Shown here: positions 50,534 through 58,534 of the stretch, in pieces | Position numbering within the stretch: position 1 is the stretch's first letter | Layout of the letters: each line of letters opens with the position of its first letter | Source: Candidatus Defluviilinea gracilis | GTDB taxonomy: Bacteria; Chloroflexota; Anaerolineae; Anaerolineales; Villigracilaceae | Length of the DNA: 64,000 nucleotides | Direction: 5' to 3' | NCBI GenBank assembly: GCA_016716235.1 | Contig: JADJWS010000003.1 | Location: 1 to 64,000, forward strand | The notes under the pieces: model-generated | Database searches by the model: none | What the model was told of the DNA's origin: nothing | Seen by the model: only the letters and a program-made list of their open reading frames with translations | Position numbers and translations under genes: made by a program

Positions 50534-50794
50534 ATGGAAGCCCCGATGACAGCCATAGAAATGACAGGGACGGTTGACGAAAACCATAAACTTCAAGTGG
50601 ATGGTTTGCTTCCTTTCGCGGGACCGAAACGCGTCCGTGTGATTGTCCTTTCACCGCTGACAGAAATCGCCGATGATTGGACAGAAGCGGAATGGCTAAC
50701 AGTCTCCTTGAACAATCCCGCCTTTGAGTATCTACGCGACCCCGAAGAAGATATTTACTCCATCAGTGACGGCAAACCGTTCTATGAAGTATAA
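50534..50794 (+). CDS. Antitoxin-like partner of the PemK/MazF toxin
   Basis: 86 residues from ATG 50534, after AAAGGAAATGTGCAAG. MTAIEMTGTVDENHKLQVDGLLPFAGPKRVRVIVLSPL looks like an AbrB-type swapped-hairpin or similar DNA-binding N-terminus, and the C-terminal part (WTEAEWLTVSLNNPAFEYLRDPEEDIYSISDGKPF) is the acidic kind that wraps toxins. Its stop overlaps the toxin start by 11 bases. An in-frame ATG at 50525 is a less likely start. Confidence 0.82.
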   Translation: MEAPMTAIEMTGTVDENHKLQVDGLLPFAGPKRVRVIVLSPLTEIADDWTEAEWLTVSLNNPAFEYLRDPEEDIYSISDGKPFYEV

Positions 50795-51125
50795 GGTGGT
50801 GCTTGTCCCGTTTCCGTTTGACGATCTTTCCAGCGCGAAGGTCCGTCCTGCGGTTTGTCTTACCGAGCCAATTAGTGAACACAAGCATGTTGTTCTGGCA
50901 TTCATCACCAGCCGCGTTCCCAACAAGCCGCTCTCTACTGACATCGTATTCACAGAATCGGACAAGGACTTTTCCGCCACAGGATTGCGCGTCTCTTCGG
51001 CTTTACAACTCCATCGCATGATGACGGTTGCGACAAGTGTTATCGTCCGTGAATTGGGACAATTATCCACGCCCGCTCAAAAGGAAGTGGATGCAAAGCT
51101 GAAATTGCTATTTGGAATTAAATAA
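50784..51125 (+). CDS. PemK/MazF-type toxin
   Basis: 113 residues. MKYKVVLVPFPFDDLSSAKVRPAVCL has the VLVPFPFDD-KVRPAV signature of the MazF/PemK endoribonuclease fold; then VVLAFITSRVP, GLRVSSALQLHRMMTVATSVI and a C-terminal helix. These toxins cut mRNA at short sequences until bound by the antitoxin. ATG 50784 is chosen because it overlaps the antitoxin stop. A terminator follows. Confidence 0.93.
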   Translation: MKYKVVLVPFPFDDLSSAKVRPAVCLTEPISEHKHVVLAFITSRVPNKPLSTDIVFTESDKDFSATGLRVSSALQLHRMMTVATSVIVRELGQLSTPAQKEVDAKLKLLFGIK

Positions 51126-51144
51126 GAGGTAGCAATTGCCATCT

Positions 51145-51173
51145 AATCGGAGTCGAGAGGCTCCGATTTTTTG
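51145..51173 (+). terminator. Terminator of the toxin-antitoxin operon
   Basis: AATCGGAG pairs with CTCCGATT across an 8-base loop, followed by a T-run, 19 bases after the toxin stop. Confidence 0.85.
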
Positions 51174-51235
51174 TCCACCCGTTCGGCATGCAAAGGTGAC
51201 GGTCATCTTCGTGATGGCTGTCACCTTTGGCTTTC

Positions 51236-51305
51236 AGGCGTCAGCATCCCAAAGCCAACATATTCAGGAGGGGATTTTGGCATGGGGGTATTATACGCCG
51301 TTCTC
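51236..51305. repeat. Partial duplicate of the PfkB-like gene start
   Basis: About 70 bases (GGCGTCAGCATCCCAAA, TTTTGGCATGGGGGTATTAT, ACGC-GTTCTC) closely match 50366-50431, the start codon and upstream region of the PfkB-like gene. The two copies flank the toxin-antitoxin operon as direct repeats. No intact gene is here. Confidence 0.8.
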
Positions 51306-51394
51306 GTTATACAAAAAACGGCTTGCACATAGAACAACAGAATGATGCGAGAAAATGGGACAAATAGGGGTTGTCATTTTTTTTTCACTATGAT

Positions 51395-52699
51395 TATGGC
51401 TTTACCAAAGTAGGTTGACAAAGAGCAAAAAGTAGATCCTTCTCGGTACAATTGCGAGTAGAGACAAGCAAAAAGACCGAGGAGGATCTAAAATGGAGTA
51501 TAGCACAGGCAAAGTTGAACGAGAGTTCAGTGCGGAGGGCTTTGAGTATGAACGCGGGAGTGTGTATGAACGGTTCTGTCAGTTAACGGATGTTCGGAAG
51601 GCCAAGGGAAGCGTTACCGTCTGGAAACTGTGCTGATGATCATTGTGCTGGCAAAGTTGTGTGGCAGTGATCGACCGATGGAAATTGCGGATTGGGCCAG
51701 CAACCATCAGGAGCAGCTTGTGAAGTTATTGCGTCTGGAGCGACCCAGCCTGCCGCATTACAATACGTATCGTCGGATCATGGCACACGTGGTCTATCAG
51801 GAAGAGATCGAGAGGTTGGTGGGGGAATACAACCAGGGTGGTGCGCACGGGGAAGTGTATGCGCTGGATGGGAAGGCGGTGCGCGGCATGCGCAAGAAGG
51901 ATGAAGAGGCGGGAGAATATTTGTTGAGTGTCTATGATGTGGAACAGGCAAAAGTACTGTCGCAGGTGGAAGTGGGTCGCAAAGAAAATGAAATCACGAA
52001 AGCCTCCAAAGCCCTACACCCTGTGGAAATCTCACACAAAGTGGTCACCGCAGATGCGATTCACACTCAAAGAGCCCTAGCCACTCAGATTGTGAGCCAA
52101 GGCGGCGACTATGTTCTGCCAGTCAAGGAAAATCAATTGCACTTATACCAACACATTCAGCAACTCTTTGCCCCTGAATATCCGAAGCCTGGTTTTGGGA
52201 AAATCCAGACCGATTTCCTCACGGCTCAAAAAGTCAACAAAGGGCATGGCCGCCTTGAAACTCGCACGATGACCACCAGTGAAATGCTCAACCCCTATTC
52301 GACTTGGCCGGGTCTGGCGCAAGTCTACCGTTTGGAACGTCAATTCCAATGGTGGCGTTCTGGACGCTGCTACCGTACTTCCCATGAAATCGAATTCGGC
52401 ATTACCAGTTTGACCCGTACCCAAGCCACTCCCGCCCGCCTCTTGCATATTCGCCGCGCCCATTGGGGCATTGAGACCGGGTTGCATTATCGCAGAGATG
52501 TCACTTTCAAAGAAGATGCTACTCGCATGACTGTCGGCAATACTGGAAAAGTCATGGCTCCTCAACAATCTTGTTTTGGCTCTCATTCGACAGGCTAAAT
52601 TTCATAATGCCGCTCACGCCCGTCGCTGGTTTGCCGCGCACATCTCACAAGCCTTTGCCCTACTCACCACACCTTTTTCTCTACTTTGGTAAAGCCATA
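51395..52699 (+). mobile_element. ISAs1-family insertion sequence with perfect ends
   Basis: A 1305-bp element with terminal repeats TATGGCTTTACCAAAGTAG (51395-51413) and its exact complement (52681-52699). It is flanked on both sides by TCACTATGAT (51385-51394 and 52700-52709), a 10-bp target duplication in the range known for ISAs1. Clean ends and a perfect duplication indicate recent insertion, although the transposase gene is frame-broken. Confidence 0.93.
51493..52692 (+). pseudogene. ISAs1-type transposase, two frameshifts
   Basis: The three pieces read MEYSTGKVEREFSAEGFEYERGSVYERFCQLTDVRKAKG, then LETVLMIIVLAKLCGSDRPMEIADWASN with VYALDGKAVRGMRKKDEEAGEYLLSVYDVE, VTADAIHTQRALATQIVSQGGDYVLPVKENQ and RAHWGIETGLHYRRDVTFKEDATRM, then LNNLVLALIRQAKFHNAAHARRWFAAHISQAF. 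The DDE residues are in the ALDGKA, TADAIHTQ and HWGIE blocks. Frame breaks near 51610 and 52562. A ribosome binding site AGGAGG precedes ATG 51493. With sequencing indels corrected it would be a full transposase of about 390 residues. Confidence 0.88.
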
Positions 52700-52790
52700 T
52701 CACTATGATAGACTTGTCTAATCAATTCGGCCAATGAGTTGATAATCGTTTTCTTTTTGGGCAAATTCATCGTAGGAAGAGGAGGTCGCG

Positions 52791-53018
52791 ATGATGGATG
52801 AAAATATATCAGTAATTGCTGAAGCAATAGTATTCACCAAGAGAGAAGCACAGGTAATACAATTGTTGAAAAATGGGAAAAGTACAAAGCAAATTGCCTT
52901 ACAACTTGGGATGGTCACGCGCTCAGTTGAAGTTCACCTGACCTATATCTATGCAAAATTGAATGTTTGTTGCCGAGCCGAGGCGGTTGCGAAATTGATT
53001 CGCTTGTACGAAAAGTAA
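52791..53018 (+). CDS. Short LuxR-type (GerE) DNA-binding protein
   Basis: 75 residues. FTKREAQVIQLLKNGKSTKQIALQLGMVTRSVEVHLTYIYAKLNVCCRAEAVAKLIRL is a complete LuxR-type helix-turn-helix of about 60 residues with no receiver or other sensor domain. Two adjacent ATGs (52791, 52794) follow AGGAGGTCGCG. It precedes a Tat-signal protein, a Cys-rich protein and a MauE-like gene on the same strand and may regulate them. Two Cys (NVCC) could sense redox state; that is a guess. Confidence 0.85.
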   Translation: MMDENISVIAEAIVFTKREAQVIQLLKNGKSTKQIALQLGMVTRSVEVHLTYIYAKLNVCCRAEAVAKLIRLYEK

Positions 53019-53103
53019 CAACCCTCGGGAATCCGCAAGTTGAAGTTAAGGCGGATTAGTTGTACTATGATTCTATATGTTTACAAGAAGGGAGTAAACA
53101 CCC

Positions 53104-53823
53104 ATGCTGAGCCGACGCGACTTCATCAAAATGATCGGGGCATTTGGTTTCGTATTAACACCGTTGAACAAACTGCTAAGAGTATCTTCTCTCGGGTCAT
53201 ATGGCGAGGGTTCGCCGGAAGGAGAATTGTATGAGGGCTTTGTGCTCCTTGATCTAGATGCTCCGATTCCATTTTTCGTTGGGTGTGCACCTAGCCCCAT
53301 TCTTTGCCAGGTAGATGAAGGTGATGAATTTGATCCTGACGTGGTTGCATACAGAGGAGAAGTTTTGGTATTCGATAATATCGAAAAATTAAAAACCAGT
53401 ATTGACTTCCGCCTATTTGTTCCTGGTTCATTGCCTCATAAAATGACATTCTTACAAGGATATGTCGTTAGATTCGCTGGTTCGGGAGAGGTATGGGAAG
53501 CAAGACTCGACTTTGGTTTTGAAGATAATCAGGAATCATTGATTAGCCTTTCGGCTCGCCCAATATTTGCCCAACCATATCCAGTATGGCCCGTGCTTGC
53601 TTACCCTAAAAAAGATGCAGGCGACTTTATCCTCGATGATGAATATGTTGTCAAAAAGCCCGAGAAAGTAGTTTATACCCCTAAACGAGGTATTATGATA
53701 CCTACTGAACAAGGCTATACATTGCAATGGATAAAGAAAAATATACTCTACACTATGTTTATGGAGTACGATGGATGGCATGACAACCCCGAAAAAGTTG
53801 GAGGGTCCCTTGTTGAAAACTGA
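53104..53823 (+). CDS. Tat-exported protein of unknown family
   Basis: 239 residues. MLSRRDFIKMIGAFGFVLTP is a twin-arginine signal (SRRDFIK). The mature part is beta-rich with GSYGEGSPEGELYEGFVLLDLDAPIPFFVG, two Cys (CAPSPILC), VWEARLDFGFEDNQESLISLSARPIFAQPYPVWPVLAYP and a C-terminal TLQWIKKNILYTMFMEYDGW. AAGGGAG precedes the start. Tat export implies cytoplasmic folding or a cofactor. It lies 38 bases before the Cys-rich protein gene. I do not recognise the family. Confidence 0.8.
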   Translation: MLSRRDFIKMIGAFGFVLTPLNKLLRVSSLGSYGEGSPEGELYEGFVLLDLDAPIPFFVGCAPSPILCQVDEGDEFDPDVVAYRGEVLVFDNIEKLKTSIDFRLFVPGSLPHKMTFLQGYVVRFAGSGEVWEARLDFGFEDNQESLISLSARPIFAQPYPVWPVLAYPKKDAGDFILDDEYVVKKPEKVVYTPKRGIMIPTEQGYTLQWIKKNILYTMFMEYDGWHDNPEKVGGSLVEN

Positions 53824-53861
53824 TATAGTTTGGGCATATTCTTAATGCTACGGAGGATAAA

Positions 53862-54431
53862 ATGGCTATTGTAACAGTTTATGTTAGAAGCCCATTCTCG
53901 GGATGTATTACTGGTCGGAATAACTACTGCAATGGCAATTGTTCAAATCCAGATGGTAATTGTAATGGATCTGGTAACCAACATGGCACATGTCGGGGTT
54001 GGTCTAATCCCGTTGACATAGGAGGGAGTGGTAATGTGTATCTCCGAGTTAATTACCCGAATGTGCGTAGAGCTATTACTTATATAGGACTTCATTGCTG
54101 TGGCAGTGCTAGTTGTGGTGACAATTTTAAACGCACGATAAGTGTGGAATTATACGGGTTAAACAACACAGGTTACTGCTATATTGGAACTGTTATGTAT
54201 GGGCATGTCTCAAATCCTGCAGTTACAAATGGCGGGATATATAACCTAACTAGTAGCATCTTATTGCTTGGAACTGCCACGACAGGATCATGTACCGGTT
54301 GTTCCACTGGAGCCCATTCCCATATGGAAAGATTAGGCGGGTCAGTGGTTGCACCTTGTTGTGGTGCAACCGTAACTACTTCCACAAATATCTACAAATT
54401 TACATGGGATAATGCTCAAGTTTGTGATTGA
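53862..54431 (+). CDS. Cysteine-rich protein (14 Cys in 189 residues)
   Basis: 189 residues with Cys at 15, 23, 27, 34, 44, 79, 80, 85, 106, 144, 147, 166, 167 and 188, an even number, spread over a Gly/Asn/Thr/Ser-rich beta-type sequence. No N-terminal signal peptide is visible, though the neighbours (Tat protein, MauE) act outside the cytoplasm. HSHMER at 152-157 recalls the HxH of M23 peptidases, but the other metal ligands are not seen. It lacks the tryptophans of methylamine dehydrogenase light chain (MauA). CGGAGG lies before the ATG. Disulfide-stabilised role is inferred from context. Confidence 0.8.
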   Translation: MAIVTVYVRSPFSGCITGRNNYCNGNCSNPDGNCNGSGNQHGTCRGWSNPVDIGGSGNVYLRVNYPNVRRAITYIGLHCCGSASCGDNFKRTISVELYGLNNTGYCYIGTVMYGHVSNPAVTNGGIYNLTSSILLLGTATTGSCTGCSTGAHSHMERLGGSVVAPCCGATVTTSTNIYKFTWDNAQVCD

Positions 54432-54519
54432 AGCATTTTTTCTGTCGCGTTTGTGCTTTATCAAAACTACCCATAAACTTCCTGAACACTATCGGTCGGT
54501 ATTGTAACACTCCATAGTC

Positions 54520-55098
54520 ATGAGTCTCATGGATATTCAGCCTCTGACACTAACGTTTTTTCGTCTACTTCTCGGAGTAATCTTTCTGTCCTCATTTATC
54601 GGAAAGGCTGGTCAGCCACGTCGCTTCGCAACCACATTAGCCGCCTTCAATCTCATCCCTAGCGCATCAGTACAACCGATTGCTTTTATCCTAATTGGCA
54701 CAGAGGCAGTTATTGGTAGTTTGTTATTAGTGGGGTGGCAGACTCGAGCGATTGCAGTTTTCAGCGGGATTATGCTTATACTTTTTACTGCCGTTATTGC
54801 ATTAAGTTTAATGCGTGGATATACAAATTTAGAATGTGGCTGTTTTGGGGCGAAACATACTCAAAAAGTCAACTATCAACTTGTTGGTCGTAACGTTGCT
54901 CTGTTGATAGTCGCTTTCTGTATAGCGATCTGGGGTGGCGGCTTAATGTCATTGGACAACCATCCACTCGTTTGGGAAAGATCATTGATGACGGAGATAC
55001 TTCTACCGTTTGTGCTTATTTGTGCAGGCGCGTCGATTTTTGCCGTGCTTGTACGGCAGTTGTATCGGATGTTACAGCGAATGACTTTGGAGGAATGA
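54520..55098 (+). CDS. MauE/DoxX-like redox membrane protein
   Basis: 192 residues, five helices. The N-terminal LTLTFFRLLLGVIFLSSFIGKAGQPRRFATTLAAFNLIP and the NLECGCFG motif at 104-110 (C106, C108) are diagnostic for the MauE family, which supports disulfide formation or maturation of exported proteins. The C-terminus has an extra helix. Start ATG 54520 or 54529; no good ribosome binding site decides. Four bases at its stop overlap the next gene. Confidence 0.9.
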   Translation: MSLMDIQPLTLTFFRLLLGVIFLSSFIGKAGQPRRFATTLAAFNLIPSASVQPIAFILIGTEAVIGSLLLVGWQTRAIAVFSGIMLILFTAVIALSLMRGYTNLECGCFGAKHTQKVNYQLVGRNVALLIVAFCIAIWGGGLMSLDNHPLVWERSLMTEILLPFVLICAGASIFAVLVRQLYRMLQRMTLEE

Positions 55099-55253
55099 TG
55101 ACTGGATTTTGGCTCGTAAGTTATATCGTATTGTGGCTAATCATGATTGTAAGTGGCTTGACGATTATTGCATTAGCACGCGAGATTGAGGCATTGCACA
55201 AAAAGATCGATTCTCTTGGCACATATCTCTCCACTTCAAATAAAGAGAGGTAG
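55095..55253 (+). CDS. MauD-like N-terminal membrane segment without thioredoxin domain
   Basis: 52 residues: MMTGFWLVSYIVLWLIMIVSGLTIIALAREIEALHKKIDSLG. MauD proteins begin with this type of helix and continue with a periplasmic thioredoxin fold; here the protein stops after the helix and a short coil. Starts by ATGATG overlapping the mauE stop (ATGA). It may be a dedicated short partner of the MauE protein or a truncated gene. Confidence 0.72.
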   Translation: MMTGFWLVSYIVLWLIMIVSGLTIIALAREIEALHKKIDSLGTYLSTSNKER

Positions 55254-55288
55254 TCTGCCGATTAGAAATGGTTAGTGAGTGATTAATT

Positions 55289-55891
55289 ATGTTCTTGAAA
55301 AATCAGACTAGGATTCTATCGGTTTCTTTGCTTGTGTTTTTCATTAGCCCGAGTTGTGCAATTATTACTTCGCCTACTCAATTGCCAACATCGCCCGCGG
55401 CGACGAAGACGCTACAAACCGAATTTGGTCTAACTGCGGCTTCCATGGAAACAGAGAGCCTGAAAGACATTATGCCCCCCCCTACTCCAATTGTCACAAA
55501 TACCCCGACTCCAGTTCCACCGGGTGTATTTGCATTCTTGTTTTATCCCCCTCTTATCATGAATTACGATACTTCTAAATGGAAAAGGGTAGATGTAGGT
55601 TTCCTTCAATCTTTGGTTCTTGAAAAGTGTCAATTAGAAGAAGTTGGGCCTTCAGGCAACTTCCCGATTCCCGATGAAATCCTTCAACTAGGCGACATCA
55701 GATATCAAGTTACAGTTTCTGACAAAACCCCACCTGGACTGATTACAGCCCTTTATATCGAAGATCAATCACTAAATGGCTACGATTACAGCTTAGGAGT
55801 GGCAGTTGTGATGCTTCAAGCCAAACCATCCGAATGGGACGAGTGTAAAACCTTGGGAGAAATGGTGTTATCCACATTGCATGTCCCATGA
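55289..55891 (+). CDS. Lipoprotein with Thr/Pro linker
   Basis: 200 residues. Signal peptide with lipobox SPSC (C23), then a linker (PTQLPTSPAATKTLQTE and PPPTPIVTNTPTPVPPG) and a domain with WKRVDVGFLQSLVLEKCQLEEVG and a C-terminal EWDECKTLGEMVLSTLHVP. The two Cys could bond. Last gene of the plus-strand cluster. The ribosome binding site is poor. Function unknown. Confidence 0.8.
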   Translation: MFLKNQTRILSVSLLVFFISPSCAIITSPTQLPTSPAATKTLQTEFGLTAASMETESLKDIMPPPTPIVTNTPTPVPPGVFAFLFYPPLIMNYDTSKWKRVDVGFLQSLVLEKCQLEEVGPSGNFPIPDEILQLGDIRYQVTVSDKTPPGLITALYIEDQSLNGYDYSLGVAVVMLQAKPSEWDECKTLGEMVLSTLHVP

Positions 55892-55939
55892 AATTTTCAA
55901 AGAAACACTCAAAAGTCCGCAAAATCAGCAGCTGAGAAT

Positions 55940-58369
55940 TTAAGCCTTCAACTTCTCCCCTTTCTGGTCATACAACACAGGCGCGGACACCTCCGCGACG
56001 CGCATACCTTCGATCAACTCGACATCCACGCGAGTGCCTGCTTTTGCCAGCTCAAGCGGCAGATAGGCGAGCAGGATATTTTTCTTCACGGTGTAGCCGT
56101 ATCCGCCGCTTCTCACGCGGGTGAGGACTTTGCCTTCGTGGTAGATCGCTTCGCCGCCGTAGATTTGGGTGAAGTCTTCGCCATCTAAAATCAGCGTGCA
56201 CAATTTTGTGGCGAAGCCTTTTTGTTTCTTCTCGAGCAATGCAGACTTGCCGATGAATTCGCCTTTGTCAAAGTTGACGCAGAATCCCAAGCCTGCTTCG
56301 AACGGGGTTTCGAGTTGGGTCACGTCGGTGGTGTAGTAGCGATAGGCTTTTTCGAGGCGGAGGGAATCCATCGCTTTGTAGCCGCCGACTTCCATGCCGA
56401 AGCCTTTGCCCGCGTGCATCAACAAGTCCCAGACCATCGAGGCGCGGTTGTTGGGGATGTATAACTCCCAGCCGAGTTCGCCAACATAACTGACTCTCTG
56501 CGCCCAGACTTTGACTCCGTTGATGGCGATGAAGCGCGCTGTCAGATATGGGAACGCTTCATTCGTAACTGAATCAGGCGTCACCTTGGAAAGAATCGAG
56601 CGGGACTTTGGTCCCATGATGGCGAGAGTCGCCCAATCCGTTGTGATGTCGCGTAGAGTCACGTCGTCATCATCTTGCGTGTGCATTTGAAGCCACGCCA
56701 GATCGTTGGCGATGAATCCCGAACCCGTAACAACCCAAAATTTATTTTGCTCGATGCGCGCCACAGTGACATCGGCTTCGACGCCGCCGCGCGTGTTGAG
56801 AAATTGAGTGTAGGTGGTACTGCCGACGGGTTTATCAACATTCGAGTCGGTAACGCGTTGCAAAAGTTTCAACGTATCGCGACCCGTGACTTCGATCTTG
56901 CCGAACGACGTGAGATCGAACAACGTGGCGCGTTCGCGTGTGGCTTTATGTTCTTCGCCGACGCGCTCGAAATACGGAGGCTTGTTCCAGCCCCACGTTT
57001 TTTGATCCGCGCCCGCGCGCCGCCATTTTTTATCGGGCGAATAATACAACACGCGCTCCCATCCAAATTTTTCGCCGAAGACCGCGCCGAGTTCTTGCGT
57101 GCGATGATAAACGGGACTCATGCGATGCGGACGCGCCGCTTCATTTTCATCGTTGGGGAAACGAATCGCATAATAATATTTCACGCTCTCGACCGTGCGC
57201 TCCGCGGCATATTGCGGATCGGTAAAATAATTTCCGAAGCGCGTGGCGCGATACACGTTGACGTCCATCGGCGCTTCACCTTCGACGATCCATTCGGCGA
57301 GCAGTTTGCCCATGCCGCCCGCGCCGCCATAACCGTTGAGCGACATGCCCGCCAACATCCACAATCCGCGCGCGCCAGCGACGGGTCCGAGCATCGGTTG
57401 GCAATCGGGCGTGTACGCGCCAGGGTGACACGTGATGTCTATGATGCCCGCGTCTTTCAAAAATGGGATGCGCCGAATCGCGCCTTCAAGCAACATCTCA
57501 AATCGTTGATACGAATGCGGCAGAGTCGCGTTGCCATGTTCCCACGGCGTGCCGTCAATCCAACGCGCGGGCGGGTTCGGTTCGTAGCCGCCGATCACGA
57601 GTCCGCCCTGCTCTTCGCGCATGTACACCAAATTATCGGGGTCGCGCAGACACGGCGTGTTCTTCGGGAACTCATGTCCCGCCACCGCTTTGAGCGTGAT
57701 GTGCTGATGGTCAACGGGTGTGGTCGGCAACGGCACGCCCACCATCGCGGCGAGTCGCGGCGCCCACATGCCCGCCGCGTTGATCACAAGATTCGTTTTG
57801 ATCGCGCCCTTATCGGTGATCACCGATTGAATTTCTCCGCGCGGCGAAAGTTCGAGTCCTGTGACGCGCGTGTTCGTGTTAACGTCCACGCCCATCTCTT
57901 TGATGATGCGCGCCAGCCCCGTCGTCGTGTCGTATGGGGAAAGATGCCCATCGCGCGGAAGATAGATCGCGCCGTAGAGATTCTTGTCGGTGATCTGCGG
58001 CATGATTCGGACCGCTTCGGCTGGGGAGATGATCTCCACCTCCATGCCGATCGCCTTCGCCCGACTCACGCTTCTTTCCAACTCTTTGAGCTGGTTCGCG
58101 CTGGACGCCACCCTCAAACTCCCGACGTGGTGAAAGAACCCGAGCTCGCTCCACAATTCGATGGAATATTTGCGGAACGACATCATCGTCTTCGACGTGG
58201 CGAACTGCGTCACCACTCCCGCCGCGTGAGACGATTCTCCGCTGGCGATATCGCCTTTCTCCAGCAAGACAATGTCGCGCTTGCCGAGTTTATGTAAATG
58301 GTATGCAACGCTCGTTCCGTAAATTCCGCCGCCGATAACGACGATTTCTGCTTGGGTTTTCATTTTCAC
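55940..58369 (-). CDS. Dimethylglycine/sarcosine dehydrogenase-like protein (FAD domain + GcvT domain)
   Basis: 809 residues. Residues 5-380 form a DAO-type FAD domain: IVVIGGGIYGTSVAYHLHKLGKRDIVLLEKG, and ESSHAAGVVTQF with the His that carries covalent FAD in this family. Residues 430-809 form a GcvT-like folate-binding aminomethyl domain (RVGEEHKATRERATLFDLTSFGKIEVTG, YTQFLNTRGGVEADVTV, GELGWELYIPN, DSLRLEKAYRYYTTDVTQLETPFEAGLGF). The enzymes oxidatively demethylate N-methylglycines and pass formaldehyde units to folate. It follows the kinase and the ABC importer genes on the same strand. Exact substrate not known. Confidence 0.93.
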   Translation of the reverse strand: MKMKTQAEIVVIGGGIYGTSVAYHLHKLGKRDIVLLEKGDIASGESSHAAGVVTQFATSKTMMSFRKYSIELWSELGFFHHVGSLRVASSANQLKELERSVSRAKAIGMEVEIISPAEAVRIMPQITDKNLYGAIYLPRDGHLSPYDTTTGLARIIKEMGVDVNTNTRVTGLELSPRGEIQSVITDKGAIKTNLVINAAGMWAPRLAAMVGVPLPTTPVDHQHITLKAVAGHEFPKNTPCLRDPDNLVYMREEQGGLVIGGYEPNPPARWIDGTPWEHGNATLPHSYQRFEMLLEGAIRRIPFLKDAGIIDITCHPGAYTPDCQPMLGPVAGARGLWMLAGMSLNGYGGAGGMGKLLAEWIVEGEAPMDVNVYRATRFGNYFTDPQYAAERTVESVKYYYAIRFPNDENEAARPHRMSPVYHRTQELGAVFGEKFGWERVLYYSPDKKWRRAGADQKTWGWNKPPYFERVGEEHKATRERATLFDLTSFGKIEVTGRDTLKLLQRVTDSNVDKPVGSTTYTQFLNTRGGVEADVTVARIEQNKFWVVTGSGFIANDLAWLQMHTQDDDDVTLRDITTDWATLAIMGPKSRSILSKVTPDSVTNEAFPYLTARFIAINGVKVWAQRVSYVGELGWELYIPNNRASMVWDLLMHAGKGFGMEVGGYKAMDSLRLEKAYRYYTTDVTQLETPFEAGLGFCVNFDKGEFIGKSALLEKKQKGFATKLCTLILDGEDFTQIYGGEAIYHEGKVLTRVRSGGYGYTVKKNILLAYLPLELAKAGTRVDVELIEGMRVAEVSAPVLYDQKGEKLKA

Positions 58370-58380
58370 CTTTTTGTTGA

Positions 58381-58522
58381 AACGACCCCGAGGGGGTCAA
58401 ATGATTCTAGATCACGCATGATCGAATTCAAACCCCGAAGGGGTGGCATTATGTCATCCCTTCGGGATTGGACAAAACTTCGACGATTCTATAATCCTAC
58501 CATCCCTTCGGGATTAGACTCC
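58381..58522. repeat. CATCCCTTCGGGAT-type repeats
   Basis: GACCCCGAGGGGGTC, AACCCCGAAGGGGT, ATCCCTTCGGGAT (58457) and ATCCCTTCGGGAT (58502) are short palindromes in the gap before the DMGDH-like gene. They could serve as a transcript end or regulatory hairpins. Confidence 0.65.
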
Positions 58523-58534
58523 CCAAGACGCGAA

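Noticed and set aside
53862..54431. Cys-rich protein as methylamine dehydrogenase light chain (MauA)
   Set aside because: The conserved tryptophans for the TTQ cofactor and the MauA cysteine spacing are not seen, there is no Tat signal on this protein, and no MauB is present.
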